This document shows positions 33,181 through 42,243 of a stretch of DNA of 64,000 nucleotides, piece by piece (the stretch's first letter is position 1; each line of letters begins with the position of its first letter). A model generated the notes under the pieces. The model saw only the letters and a list, made by a program, of their open reading frames with translations, was not told where the DNA came from and did not search any database. Made by a program: the position numbers and the translations under genes. This stretch comes from Paenibacillus sp. H1-7 (GTDB taxonomy: Bacteria; Bacillota; Bacilli; Paenibacillales; NBRC-103111), in the NCBI RefSeq assembly GCF_022354825.1, contig NZ_CP031168.1, forward strand, positions 2,605,501-2,669,500, read 5' to 3'.

Positions 33181-35373
33181 ATGGGCATTGAGCAGCTTCT
33201 TGAGAAGGCGTCCAGCTATGTAAAAGAAAATGATCTGAAGCGTATAAGAGAAGCCTACGAGTTCGCTGAACAGGCTCATTCGGGCCAGGTTCGCAAATCA
33301 GGGGAGCCTTATATACTTCATCCGTTGGCTGTAGCGGAAATCTTGGTCAACATGCAGATGGATACGACTTCTATCATAGCCGCACTGCTTCACGACGTGG
33401 TGGAGGACACGACCGTTTCTCTGGAAACTGTGAATGAGAGATTCGGAAAAACCTGTGCCATGCTGGTGGACGGTTTGACCAAGCTCGAGAAAATCAAATT
33501 CAAAACAAAAGAAGAGCAGCAAAACGAAAACTATCGAAAAATGTTTGTAGCGATGGCTCAGGACATCCGCGTCATTTTGATTAAACTGGCCGATCGCTTA
33601 CATAATATGCGCACGCTCAAGCACCAATCGGAGGAAGCCCAGCGGAGAATTGCGGATGAAACGCTGGAAATCTTTTGCCCGATCGCCCATCGGCTCGGTA
33701 TTTCTGCGATCAAATGGGAGATGGAGGACATCGCCCTCCGTTATTTGAATCCTCAGCAGTATTACCGGATCGTGAATTTGATGCAGAAGAAACGAACCGA
33801 GCGGGAGAAATATATCCAGGATGTCATCGAAACGGTGAACGGGAAGCTGTCCGAAATGGGGATCGACAGCGACATCTCGGGACGTCCAAAGCACATTTAC
33901 AGCATTTACAAAAAAATGACCGCGCGCAACAAGCAGTTTAACGAGATTTACGATTTGCTGGCGCTTCGGATTATTGTAGACAACATCAAGGATTGCTACG
34001 CAACCCTGGGTATTATTCATACATTATGGAAACCGATGCCGGGACGGTTCAAGGATTATATCGCTATGCCGAAGCCGAACATGTACCAGTCGCTGCATAC
34101 GACCGTGATCGGTCCGAAAGGCGAGCCGCTAGAGGTGCAAATTCGTACCTTCGATATGCACAAGACGTCGGAATACGGGATTGCCGCCCACTGGGCTTAC
34201 AAGGAAGGCAGTATGGTTCCGTCCGGCAGCTTCGAGGACAAGATGAACTGGTTCCGCGAGATTTTGGAGCTTCAGCAGGATGCGCAGGACGCTTCGGAGT
34301 TCGTCGAGTCGTTGAAGATGGACTTCTTCTCGGACCTCGTCTTCGTGTTCACGCCGAAGGGCGAGGTAATTGAACTGCCGGCCGGCTCCGTTCCATTGGA
34401 TTTCGCCTACCGGATTCATACCGAGGTCGGCAACAGGACCATAGGCGCCAAGGTGAACGGACGCATTGTACCGCTGGACTTCCGGCTCAAAACCGGCGAT
34501 ATCGTCGAAATATTAACGTCCAAACACTCTTATGGTCCAAGCCAGGATTGGATCAAGCTGGCGCAATCCTCCCACGCCCGGACGAAAATCCGGCAGTGGT
34601 TCAAGAAGGAGAAGCGTGAGGAAAACGTGGAAAAAGGCAAGGAAGCCATCGAACGCGAGCTGAAACGCCTCGGGATCGATCCTCCGACGCTGATGAAGGA
34701 CGACGAGCTGATGGAGGTTGCCAAAAAGTTCAACTTCAACGAAATTGAAGATATGTATTCTGCCGTAGGCTTCAACGGGATAACGGCGGCGCAAATCGTT
34801 ACCCGCCTCACCGAAAAGCTGCGCAAGCAGCAGGAAGAGGCGAGACAGCAGGCCATGCAGCTATCCGAGGAAGTCAAAGAGCTCAAATCGGCTCCGACTG
34901 AGCGCAAAGGAAGACCGACTCACGGCGTCCGCGTCAAAGGCGTGGACAACGTATTGGTTCGGTTCGCGCGCTGCTGCAATCCGGTACCCGGTGATCAGAT
35001 CACCGGATATATTACCCGGGGGCGCGGAGTCTCCGTGCATCGAGTCAACTGTACGAACATTCCCGTTACGGACAATGGGGATGACGGCAATCGTGTCATT
35101 GACGTAGAATGGGCGGATTCCATCGAGGCCAACTATAACGTAGAAATTGAAATTACGGGACATGACCGCTTTAACTTCTTGAACGAGGTGCTGCAGGCGG
35201 TATCGGAAAGCAAAACGGCGATTTCCGCCGTCTCAGGCCGCTCGGACAAAAACAAAATGGCGATCATCCATATGACGATTCTGATCCGCAACATCGAGCA
35301 TTTGCACAGTGTCGTCGAAAGAATCAAGCGGGTGAAGGATGTCTATTCCGTTCAGCGGATTATGCAGGCATAG
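33181..35373 (+). CDS. relA: Bifunctional (p)ppGpp synthetase/hydrolase, RelA/SpoT
   Basis: Makes and degrades (p)ppGpp in the stringent response; cytoplasmic and ribosome-associated. Order: HD hydrolase domain (HDVVEDT near 71-77), synthetase domain ([13 protein letters not shown] and [20 protein letters not shown]), TGS domain ([19 protein letters not shown]), zinc-finger/helical region with [12 protein letters not shown], and a C-terminal ACT domain. Intact hydrolase residues mean both activities are expected. Length 730 matches Bacillales Rel. The ATG at 33181 gives the usual N-terminus [10 protein letters not shown]. An ATG at 33169 is too close to AAGGG to be likely. dtd follows, as in B. 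subtilis. Confidence 0.97.
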   Translation: MGIEQLLEKASSYVKENDLKRIREAYEFAEQAHSGQVRKSGEPYILHPLAVAEILVNMQMDTTSIIAALLHDVVEDTTVSLETVNERFGKTCAMLVDGLTKLEKIKFKTKEEQQNENYRKMFVAMAQDIRVILIKLADRLHNMRTLKHQSEEAQRRIADETLEIFCPIAHRLGISAIKWEMEDIALRYLNPQQYYRIVNLMQKKRTEREKYIQDVIETVNGKLSEMGIDSDISGRPKHIYSIYKKMTARNKQFNEIYDLLALRIIVDNIKDCYATLGIIHTLWKPMPGRFKDYIAMPKPNMYQSLHTTVIGPKGEPLEVQIRTFDMHKTSEYGIAAHWAYKEGSMVPSGSFEDKMNWFREILELQQDAQDASEFVESLKMDFFSDLVFVFTPKGEVIELPAGSVPLDFAYRIHTEVGNRTIGAKVNGRIVPLDFRLKTGDIVEILTSKHSYGPSQDWIKLAQSSHARTKIRQWFKKEKREENVEKGKEAIERELKRLGIDPPTLMKDDELMEVAKKFNFNEIEDMYSAVGFNGITAAQIVTRLTEKLRKQQEEARQQAMQLSEEVKELKSAPTERKGRPTHGVRVKGVDNVLVRFARCCNPVPGDQITGYITRGRGVSVHRVNCTNIPVTDNGDDGNRVIDVEWADSIEANYNVEIEITGHDRFNFLNEVLQAVSESKTAISAVSGRSDKNKMAIIHMTILIRNIEHLHSVVERIKRVKDVYSVQRIMQA

Positions 35374-35411
35374 AACCTGTTCAATATAATGAATTGAGGG
35401 TAACGATAGTC

Positions 35412-35852
35412 ATGAGAGTAGTCGTACAGCGCAGCAAGCAGGCACAGGTCACGGTTGACGGTGCGGTCGTCGGCTCCATCGATCACGGGCTCGTCCTGCT
35501 GGTCGGTATTACACATGAAGACACGGAGCAGGATGCCAAATTTGCTGCAGATAAAATCGCAGGGCTGCGAATATTTGAGGACGAGTCAGGGAAGATGAAC
35601 CATTCTGTCCAGGACGTAAAAGGACAAATATTGTCCGTTTCGCAGTTTACTTTATACGGGGACTGCCGCAAAGGGAAACGGCCCAATTTCATGGCGGCCG
35701 CCCGTCCGGAGCAGGCGAAGCCGTTATACGACCGCTTTAATGAGCTGCTGCGCGAGCAGGGCTTGCAGGTCGAAACCGGCATTTTCGGGGCTATGATGGA
35801 CGTCTCGCTTATCAATGACGGTCCGGTTACGCTCATTGTGGAGAGTAAATAG
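35412..35852 (+). CDS. dtd: D-aminoacyl-tRNA deacylase
   Basis: Hydrolyses D-aminoacyl-tRNA and mischarged glycyl-tRNA(Ala), protecting translation. It is 146 residues, the standard length. Signature motifs: [17 protein letters not shown], with the SQxT active site, and the cross-subunit [11 protein letters not shown], with the Gly-cisPro pair. The ATG at 35412 gives the canonical start [15 protein letters not shown] lies 11 bases before it. It lies 38 bases after relA and is probably co-transcribed. Confidence 0.96.
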   Translation: MRVVVQRSKQAQVTVDGAVVGSIDHGLVLLVGITHEDTEQDAKFAADKIAGLRIFEDESGKMNHSVQDVKGQILSVSQFTLYGDCRKGKRPNFMAAARPEQAKPLYDRFNELLREQGLQVETGIFGAMMDVSLINDGPVTLIVESK

Positions 35853-35976
35853 CAAGCCGAGCGGTACAAGACTGCTTGGGCTTGAAACATATCGAAACCG
35901 TACACTGCCGAATGGTTAGGTTTATGCGGATTTGGACAAAATAAGCATATACTTACCACAAGGAGATTTCTTGCTC

Positions 35977-36153
35977 ATGCACCAGTCCGGCAAAGAGAAA
36001 GTAGCGGTACTGCCCGAGCAGCAGCTGTTGTATTGCAGTGTGGAGGAATCCATGGGGATGGCTGCCGCTTATTTAGTCGACAACGAGCTGTCCGCAGGGT
36101 TTTCATCCGTCCACGAGCAAATCAAGCGGCAGCCTCGCAAGACGTTCCGATAA
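35977..36153 (+). CDS. Small protein of unknown function
   Basis: A 58-residue frame that I do not recognise. AAGGAG lies 11 bases before the ATG; a TTG at 35971 is also possible. The product has no membrane segment or signal; it has a hydrophobic N-terminal half with one cysteine (LLYCSVEES) and a basic tail (QIKRQPRKTFR). A good terminator directly after the stop supports a real transcription unit. No function can be suggested. Confidence 0.5.
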   Translation: MHQSGKEKVAVLPEQQLLYCSVEESMGMAAAYLVDNELSAGFSSVHEQIKRQPRKTFR

Positions 36154-36161
36154 TAACCGAA

Positions 36162-36195
36162 AGACCCTCGGATATCCGGGGGTCTGTTTCTTTTC
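36162..36195 (+). terminator. Rho-independent terminator
   Basis: Stem AGACCC-T-CGGATATCCG-G-GGGTCT, followed by GTTTCTTTTC. It starts 8 bases after the small ORF. Confidence 0.85.
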
Positions 36196-36300
36196 TTGGT
36201 AGCGGGCCATGTGGTACACTGAGACTAGTTTTTTTCGACGCATGTCGACTCATACAATATGTTTTAGGTTATAGAAGTACGGTAACGGAGGGATTCGGCT

Positions 36301-37833
36301 TTGAAAATCTATTTAGAGCGGGATGGCTTTGAAGGCTATTCTACCGATATGTTTCATATATGCAAGCTGTTTTTTGAAGAAGTGGAGCTCATTTACGAGC
36401 CGTCTGACGACGCAAATCTGCATATGAAGATTACGATTCGGACTGACGAATCGGCGCGTCTCGCCTACGGAGACATCCGCCTTAGCAGCCCGGCGGGAGG
36501 AGAAGTCTACACCTCCCGTTACGAGAAAAAGCTTGGAGCGCGAGAAGAGACCTACAAGCGAGCAATCAAGCGAGTAATCGGTTTCTGCATGCTGCATGTT
36601 CTGCGGGATTACACCGGGCTGGAGCAAGCATGGGGAACGCTTACCGGCGTCCGTCCTACCAAGCTCATGCACAACATGATGATGAAGAACAGCTTGGAGG
36701 ATTGCGTTCAAATGCTGCGTGACGAATATTTGGTCACCGAGCCCAAAGTGCAGCTGCTTGCCGGAATAGCCGAACGTCAGCTCAAGGTCATTCCCGATTT
36801 GTTCCGGCTCGACCGGGAGGTCAGCATCTATATCGGCATTCCGTTTTGTCCGACCAAATGTGCTTATTGCACATTCCCTGCCTATGATATCCGCGGCAAC
36901 AACGGATCTGTTGAAGCGTTCCTTGAAGGTCTGCACGACGAGATCCGGATTACGGGCCAATGGCTCCGGGAGACGGATTTGAAAATTACGACGATCTACT
37001 GGGGCGGCGGCACTCCGACAAGTATTACGGCCGAGCAGATGGACGCACTGTTCGTAACGATGAGCGAAACATTTCCGCACTGGGATGAGGTGCGGGAGCT
37101 TACCGTCGAAGCGGGGCGGCCCGATACGATCACGGAAGATAAGATTGAGGTTATGAAGAAATGGAATGTCGACCGGATCAGCATCAATCCCCAGAGCTTC
37201 ACGCAAGCTACATTGGACGCTATCGGCCGTCATCATACGGTAACGGAGACGCTGGATAAATTTAAGCTGGCACGTCAAATGGGCATGAACAACATTAATA
37301 TGGACTTGATCATCGGCCTGCCTAATGAAGGAATGATAGAGCTGCAGAAAACGCTGGACCAGACGGAACAGCTGCTTCCGGAATCGCTCACTGTTCATAC
37401 GCTTTCTTTTAAGCGCGCCTCACGAATGACGAAGAACAAGGAAGATTACGAGGTAGCAGAACGCGACGAGATCGAGGAAATGATCCGCACAACGGCGGAA
37501 TGGACCGAGCAGCAAGGCTATGTGCCGTACTACATGTACCGGCAGAAGAACATTCTCGGCAATCAGGAGAACGTCGGCTACGCCCTGGAAGGCTATGAGA
37601 GCTTGTACAACATCCTGATGATGGAGGAAAGACAGACGATCATTGGCCTCGGCTGCGGGGCGGTGAGCAAAATTTTGTTCCCCAAAGTCGAGCATGAGGA
37701 CGGCTATGAGCAGCGAATCGAGCGGTTTCCGAATCCGAAAGAGCCCGCGCTCTATAATCAAGCTTACAAGGAATATGTCGTGAAGAAAATCAAACTGCTT
37801 GATGAGGCTTACAAAGAAGCTGCGCTAAAATGA
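36301..37833 (+). CDS. hemZ: Radical SAM coproporphyrinogen-III dehydrogenase-like protein HemZ
   Basis: Radical SAM enzyme of 510 residues. The iron-sulphur motif CxxxCxxC is at about 183-190 (IPFCPTKCAYCTF), with the SAM-binding GGGTPT shortly after. The N-terminal 170-residue extension distinguishes HemZ from HemN. HemZ is linked to oxygen-independent haem synthesis in Bacillus, though its exact reaction is less certain than for HemN. The start is a TTG at 36301 with CGGAGGG before it. The gene stands alone between a terminator and a membrane-anchored FAD protein. Confidence 0.93.
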   Translation: MKIYLERDGFEGYSTDMFHICKLFFEEVELIYEPSDDANLHMKITIRTDESARLAYGDIRLSSPAGGEVYTSRYEKKLGAREETYKRAIKRVIGFCMLHVLRDYTGLEQAWGTLTGVRPTKLMHNMMMKNSLEDCVQMLRDEYLVTEPKVQLLAGIAERQLKVIPDLFRLDREVSIYIGIPFCPTKCAYCTFPAYDIRGNNGSVEAFLEGLHDEIRITGQWLRETDLKITTIYWGGGTPTSITAEQMDALFVTMSETFPHWDEVRELTVEAGRPDTITEDKIEVMKKWNVDRISINPQSFTQATLDAIGRHHTVTETLDKFKLARQMGMNNINMDLIIGLPNEGMIELQKTLDQTEQLLPESLTVHTLSFKRASRMTKNKEDYEVAERDEIEEMIRTTAEWTEQQGYVPYYMYRQKNILGNQENVGYALEGYESLYNILMMEERQTIIGLGCGAVSKILFPKVEHEDGYEQRIERFPNPKEPALYNQAYKEYVVKKIKLLDEAYKEAALK

Positions 37834-37925
37834 AACATAATTCGACTCTGCTACGTATATACAAGTTGGGGAATTGTTCCTTTACTTATAAAAACGCAAG
37901 ACAATAACAAGTTACGAGGTGCGCA

Positions 37926-39884
37926 ATGGGGAAAGCAGGTTATTCGACCGGCAATGCAAAGGGCTGGCTGTTAGCAGTTATTGCTCTCGTATTGGTGGCT
38001 GCTTTGGGAGCCGCGGTCTACGTATTTGCATCAAAGCAAGGGGGCTCGGTCGCACCGGGCAAGGCGAAACCGCAATCGCTGCAAGAAGTCAAATCCGTCA
38101 AAGACATCAAAAACAGCTATGACGTTATCGTCGTTGGCACCGATCCCGAGGGCGTTGCCGCAGCGGTTTCCGCAGCGCGCAACGGAATGAAGACATTGCT
38201 CGTGGACGGCAGAGACCGGACGATTCTGGGCGGTCTTATGACGGAAGGCTGGCTCAACAGTATCGACATGAACTATGAGCCGACCAAAGGAATTATCGGC
38301 AAGCACGATATTATGAACAAAGGGATTTTCAGCGAGTGGTACGGCAAGATCGAAGGCGATTCGTTCGATATTACGACGGCCGCCAATGCGTTCTATGACA
38401 TGGTATCCAAGGAAAAGAACATTGATCTGCTGATGAAGACGAAGCAAATCGTTCCGGACGTGACCAAGAGCGGGGATAAAACGACCGTAACCGGCGTCAC
38501 GATTACTAAGGCGGACGGCAGCAAGCAGACGGTAAAAGCGAAAGCGGTTATCGATGCGACGCAGGACGGCGATATTGCGGATGCCGCCGGCGTTCCTTTC
38601 ACTCACGGACGTGAGGATCTGGGGGATGTGAAAAGCCGGATGGCCGTTACCGCGGTGTTCCGTCTGAATAACATTACGCCGGAGCGCTGGAAGCAATTCG
38701 GCAAGACGATTCTCGCCGAGGACAAAGGACAGCAAAAATATGGTATCAATGAAATGAGCCTTTGGGGCTTCGATAAAATGCAGGATTACCCGGCTGTCAA
38801 TAAAGAGCGGGTAAGAATGCGCGGTTTGAACGGCGGCCGCCAAAACGACAACACGATGCTGGTCAACGCGCTGCAAATTTTCAACGTGGATCCGTTCGAT
38901 CCGAAATCAAGGCAGGAAGCGATACAAATCGCCAAGGACGAGCTGCCTCATGTTCTGGCTTATTTGAAGAAAAATTACCCTGATTTCGAGGGTGTGGAGC
39001 TGGACGCCATTGCTCCGGAGCTGTATGTGCGTGAATCCCGCCATATGATAGGGGAATACCGGCTGTCGATCATCGATTTGCTTGAAAACCGCGATCAGTG
39101 GGATCGCATTGCGTTCGGCGGTTATCCGGTCGACATTCAACGGACGAGCCCTAAAGACAACGGGGCTGTCGTAATCGATCCGGATAAATATGCGGTTCCT
39201 TTCCGCAGCATCGTTCCGCAGAAGGTAGACGGCATCCTGGTCGTCGGACGTGCAGCCAGCTACGATACGCTGCCTCACGGCAGTGCGCGCGTCATTCCGG
39301 TTGGAATGGCGGAAGGGGAAGCGGCTGGAGCGGCGGCTAAGCTTGCCGCGGATCAGAACATGACGTTCCGTCAGCTGTCCGCTTCCAAGGAGTCGATCGC
39401 CAAGCTGCAGGATATGCTGAACAAGCAAGGAATGGATTTGAAGCCTTACTCGATCAAGCCGCTCCCTTATATGGAGCATAAATCGTACGAAGGCTTGAAG
39501 ACAGCTGTTACGCTCGGTCTTTCCACGGGCGGCTACAAGAACGATTTCGAGCTGGACAAGGCTTCCAACCAGCAGCGGATGGTCAACCTGCTGGAAGGCA
39601 TGCGCAGGTCCAAGCCATCGGCCATGACCGGCAGCCCTGCTACCGTCATCGCCAATGTGAAGGAGCCTCAGAAGCAGCCGATCTCGCTTGAAACTGCAGC
39701 GCAAATGATCGCGGCTCTGTTGAAGCTGGATTCTCCGCAAGGCAAAGCGATTGATACGCTGCAGGCAAAAGGCTTCTTGACGAAGCAAACCGTCGACAGC
39801 ATTGCGAATAAGCAAGAGCTGGTCAACGGCGATGCGTACATGCTCATTCACGATGTATATAATCAGCTGAAATCGGCAAAATAA
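37926..39884 (+). CDS. Membrane-anchored FAD-dependent oxidoreductase
   Basis: Protein of 652 residues: an N-terminal membrane anchor (about 13-35), a linker, then a FAD-dependent oxidoreductase domain of the PF12831 type. The Rossmann segment YDVIVVGTDPEGVAAAVSAA has GTDPEG in place of the usual GxGxxG. Further motifs are AVIDATQDGDIADAAGVPF and VPQKVDGILVVGRAAS. The C-terminal 150 residues are helical and repeat-like. The domain lies outside the membrane if the anchor is N-in. Substrate unknown; related proteins occur in polysaccharide and cell-wall contexts. It follows hemZ and ends 44 bases before the hisS T-box promoter. Confidence 0.85.
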   Translation: MGKAGYSTGNAKGWLLAVIALVLVAALGAAVYVFASKQGGSVAPGKAKPQSLQEVKSVKDIKNSYDVIVVGTDPEGVAAAVSAARNGMKTLLVDGRDRTILGGLMTEGWLNSIDMNYEPTKGIIGKHDIMNKGIFSEWYGKIEGDSFDITTAANAFYDMVSKEKNIDLLMKTKQIVPDVTKSGDKTTVTGVTITKADGSKQTVKAKAVIDATQDGDIADAAGVPFTHGREDLGDVKSRMAVTAVFRLNNITPERWKQFGKTILAEDKGQQKYGINEMSLWGFDKMQDYPAVNKERVRMRGLNGGRQNDNTMLVNALQIFNVDPFDPKSRQEAIQIAKDELPHVLAYLKKNYPDFEGVELDAIAPELYVRESRHMIGEYRLSIIDLLENRDQWDRIAFGGYPVDIQRTSPKDNGAVVIDPDKYAVPFRSIVPQKVDGILVVGRAASYDTLPHGSARVIPVGMAEGEAAGAAAKLAADQNMTFRQLSASKESIAKLQDMLNKQGMDLKPYSIKPLPYMEHKSYEGLKTAVTLGLSTGGYKNDFELDKASNQQRMVNLLEGMRRSKPSAMTGSPATVIANVKEPQKQPISLETAAQMIAALLKLDSPQGKAIDTLQAKGFLTKQTVDSIANKQELVNGDAYMLIHDVYNQLKSAK

Positions 39885-39927
39885 CGACAGCTTTGGCGGA
39901 AATTGTTCGCCTGGGCGAGCAATTTGC

Positions 39928-39956
39928 TTGACTTTGCCAAATTTCGATATTACAAT
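39928..39956 (+). promoter_or_regulatory. SigA promoter of the hisS-aspS T-box transcript
   Basis: -35 TTGACT (39928-39933), 17-base spacer, -10 TACAAT (39951-39956). Transcription should begin near 39963. Confidence 0.85.
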
Positions 39957-39962
39957 TATGCA

Positions 39963-40290
39963 AAGACTTAAAAGTAATATGGATCCGTTGAAGGGACAAA
40001 GTACTTCGAGAGCCGCATAACCAGAGAGGGAAGCCTTGGCTGAAAGCTTCCTTATGTGAACCGGACGAACAGACCTCCCCGAGGACAGGCAGGGAACCAT
40101 CGGCAGCTTGGCCGGTGCAGTAGCTGCTTTGCGTAGCGCGGGCGTTAACCGCATGAGTGTGAGCCTTGATCAAGCTGTTAGTTCGATGAGCAGCATGGCA
40201 CAGGTTCAAATCGTGGGTGGTACCGCGGGATGATTCCGTTAATCGAATCTCTCGTCCCTGACTATGCTGTCAGGGGCGGGAGATTTTTTA
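39963..40290 (+). promoter_or_regulatory. T-box riboswitch leader of hisS-aspS
   Basis: Complete T-box leader. The AGTA element is in GGACAAAGTACTTC, AGAGAG follows (CCAGAGAGGGAAGCC), the specifier loop region is GAACAGACCTCCCC and the T-box TGGGTGGTACCGCG is at 40214-40227, followed by a terminator. A GAC triplet (Asp) in the specifier region is the best candidate, which would fit aspS as second gene; the assignment is uncertain. Uncharged tRNA should prevent termination and raise synthetase expression. Confidence 0.9.
40247..40290 (+). terminator. T-box terminator of the hisS leader
   Basis: ATCTCTCGTCCCTG pairs with CAGGGGCGGGAGAT across ACTATGCTGT, followed by TTTTTT. Confidence 0.92.
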
Positions 40291-40303
40291 GTTTCCGTGC
40301 GTC

Positions 40304-40920
40304 AATCCCCCCATACCCCCCTTCCTCTTAAGGGGGGCCCCGGGCGCTGCGCCCCTGGACCCAGCAAAGTTTGGTGAAAGGTGCGAAGTCAGCGGCTTCG
40401 ATGGGGGGGGATAAGTGGTGGGAGAGCGTCCGTTTTGTTTATACCCATGCTGAAGCATGGATAAACAAAACACGCTTTCATACGTGCCTGAACGGTTAGT
40501 CTTAGGAGGTACGCGGCACGGGAAAAGCGCGTTTGTCCGGCTCCGCCGGACACGCTCTACTGAGGCAGGATTACGAGCATGAAGGCAAATTTCGGAACGA
40601 AAGAGCCCATCATGCGAGAGGGATTCCTTTGCACCAACGTAAAGCGTGTTCTGAACTGGCTTTGCGAAGCAAATCGGTTCAGAACCGACGCGAGCTCTAT
40701 CGCCGCAACGTAATGCCAAGCTGCAGCCCGTTCCCGCACGTATGGCAAGCGTGTCCGATTCCGGCATGCCGCAAGGCATAAGCCAAACCGGACGAAAGCG
40801 ATCCTACCGCCACCATACCTTCGAAGTCGCACACAGCAGCTCCCTCCGCCAACTTTACGGGGTCCAGGGGCGTAGCGCCCTGGGGTCCCCCTTTAGGTAA
40901 AGGGGGATTTAGGGGGATCC
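40304..40920. repeat. About 617-bp imperfect giant palindrome between the T-box and hisS
   Basis: The left half, read inward, matches the reverse complement of the right half over almost the whole length. The outer arms (40304-40373 and 40848-40920) share GGTCCAGGGGCG-AGCGCCC-type sequence and AGGGGG blocks. Inner matches include ACACGCTTTCATACGTGCCT at 40470 against ACACGCTTGCCATACGTGCG read on the minus strand from near 40756. The centre lies near 40600-40612. Secondary hairpins lie inside each half (for example around CCCATGCT/AGCATGG at 40444). No transposase, so it is a MITE-like or inverted-duplication element. Frames crossing it are not called as genes. Confidence 0.8.
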
Positions 40921-40950
40921 GATCTAAGCCAATTGAAAGGAGTCCAATAG

Positions 40951-42207
40951 ATGAGCATTCAAAAGCCAAAAGGAACGCAGGATCTGCTTCCAGGAGAAGT
41001 GGAAAAGTGGCAGTATATCGAAGCCAAGGCAAGAGAACTCTGTCAAAGATTTAATTACCGCGAAATCCGCACGCCGATCTTCGAGCATACCGAGCTGTTC
41101 CAGCGAGGGGTAGGAGAAACGACGGATATCGTCGAGAAAGAAATGTATACGTTCCTCGATAAAGGCGACCGGAGCATCTCGCTTCGTCCGGAAGGAACCG
41201 CAGGCGTTGTCCGCGCCTATGTCGAGAACAAACTGTACGGCGAGCCTGACGTCAGCAAGCTGTACTATATCGGACCGATGTTCCGTTACGAGCAGCCGCA
41301 GGCAGGACGTTACCGTCAGCTGCATCAATTCGGCGTCGAGGCATTCGGCTCGGTGGATCCGAGCATCGATGCAGAGGTTATTGCTCTCGGCTACAGCTTC
41401 TACAGCGAGGTTGGAATCAAGGATGTGACTGTGGAGATCAATTCCGTAGGCAATCCGGCTGTCCGGGCGGTATACCGGGATAAGATCCAAGAATTTTTTG
41501 CGCCGGTCAAAGATAAGCTGTGCAAAGATTGCCAATCGCGATTTGACCGCAATCCGATGCGGATTCTCGACTGCAAAATCGATCAGAAGTACGGCGAAGG
41601 AGCTCCGACCATTTTGGAGTATCTGGATGAGGAATGCAGCACGCACTTCCAGGCGGTGCAGGAGCATCTGAAGGCAATGGATATTCCGTTCCGCGTCAAC
41701 CCGCGTCTGGTGCGCGGCCTGGATTACTACACTCACACCGCCTTCGAATACAAGGCGTCGGGCATCGGAGCCATCGATACCATCGGCGGCGGCGGCCGGT
41801 ACAACGGCCTGGTCGGCCAAATCGGCGGCAACGACCAACCGGGCGTCGGTCTTGGTCTGGGGCTGGAGCGCACCTTGCTCATTTTGCAGGCACAGGGCGT
41901 TGAGATCCCTACGACGAAGCCGCTCGATGTATATTTGATCGGACTGGGCGAGGCGGCCGAGAAGGAATTGCCGCGCCTGCTTCATCAGCTTCGCAAGGAA
42001 GGCCTGAGAGCGGAGAAGGATTACTTGGGCCGTAAAATCAAGGCTCAGATGAAATCGGCTGACCGTTACCAGTCTAATTTCGTTGCGATCTTGGGCGAAG
42101 ACGAACTGGCACGCGGTGAAATTACCGTCAAGACGATGGCCAACGGCGAGCAGCAAACCTTGAAGCTCGATGAATTCGCAGCTGCAATGCGAAAGCTTAC
42201 CGAATAA
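40951..42207 (+). CDS. hisS: Histidyl-tRNA synthetase
   Basis: Class II synthetase that charges tRNA(His), 418 residues. Motif 2 is GPMFRYEQPQAGRYRQLHQF; the histidine-specific LVRGLDYYTHTAFEYK and the class II motif 3 GLGLGLERTLLIL are present. A C-terminal anticodon-binding domain starts at about 325. AAAGGAG lies 6 bases before the ATG. It forms an operon with aspS 36 bases on. It is controlled by the T-box leader 660 bases upstream, with a large palindrome in between. Confidence 0.97.
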   Translation: MSIQKPKGTQDLLPGEVEKWQYIEAKARELCQRFNYREIRTPIFEHTELFQRGVGETTDIVEKEMYTFLDKGDRSISLRPEGTAGVVRAYVENKLYGEPDVSKLYYIGPMFRYEQPQAGRYRQLHQFGVEAFGSVDPSIDAEVIALGYSFYSEVGIKDVTVEINSVGNPAVRAVYRDKIQEFFAPVKDKLCKDCQSRFDRNPMRILDCKIDQKYGEGAPTILEYLDEECSTHFQAVQEHLKAMDIPFRVNPRLVRGLDYYTHTAFEYKASGIGAIDTIGGGGRYNGLVGQIGGNDQPGVGLGLGLERTLLILQAQGVEIPTTKPLDVYLIGLGEAAEKELPRLLHQLRKEGLRAEKDYLGRKIKAQMKSADRYQSNFVAILGEDELARGEITVKTMANGEQQTLKLDEFAAAMRKLTE

Positions 42208-42243
42208 ACAAATTTTTGAATCCATTTGGAGGTTGATGAAATC

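Noticed and set aside
38907..40154. 415-codon minus-strand frame over the FAD oxidoreductase and hisS leader
   Set aside because: It runs through a clear promoter and T-box stem I. Low-quality protein sequence.
40288..40779. 163-codon minus-strand ORF and neighbours in the palindrome
   Set aside because: Lies inside the giant palindrome; the sequence reflects the repeat and has no start signals.
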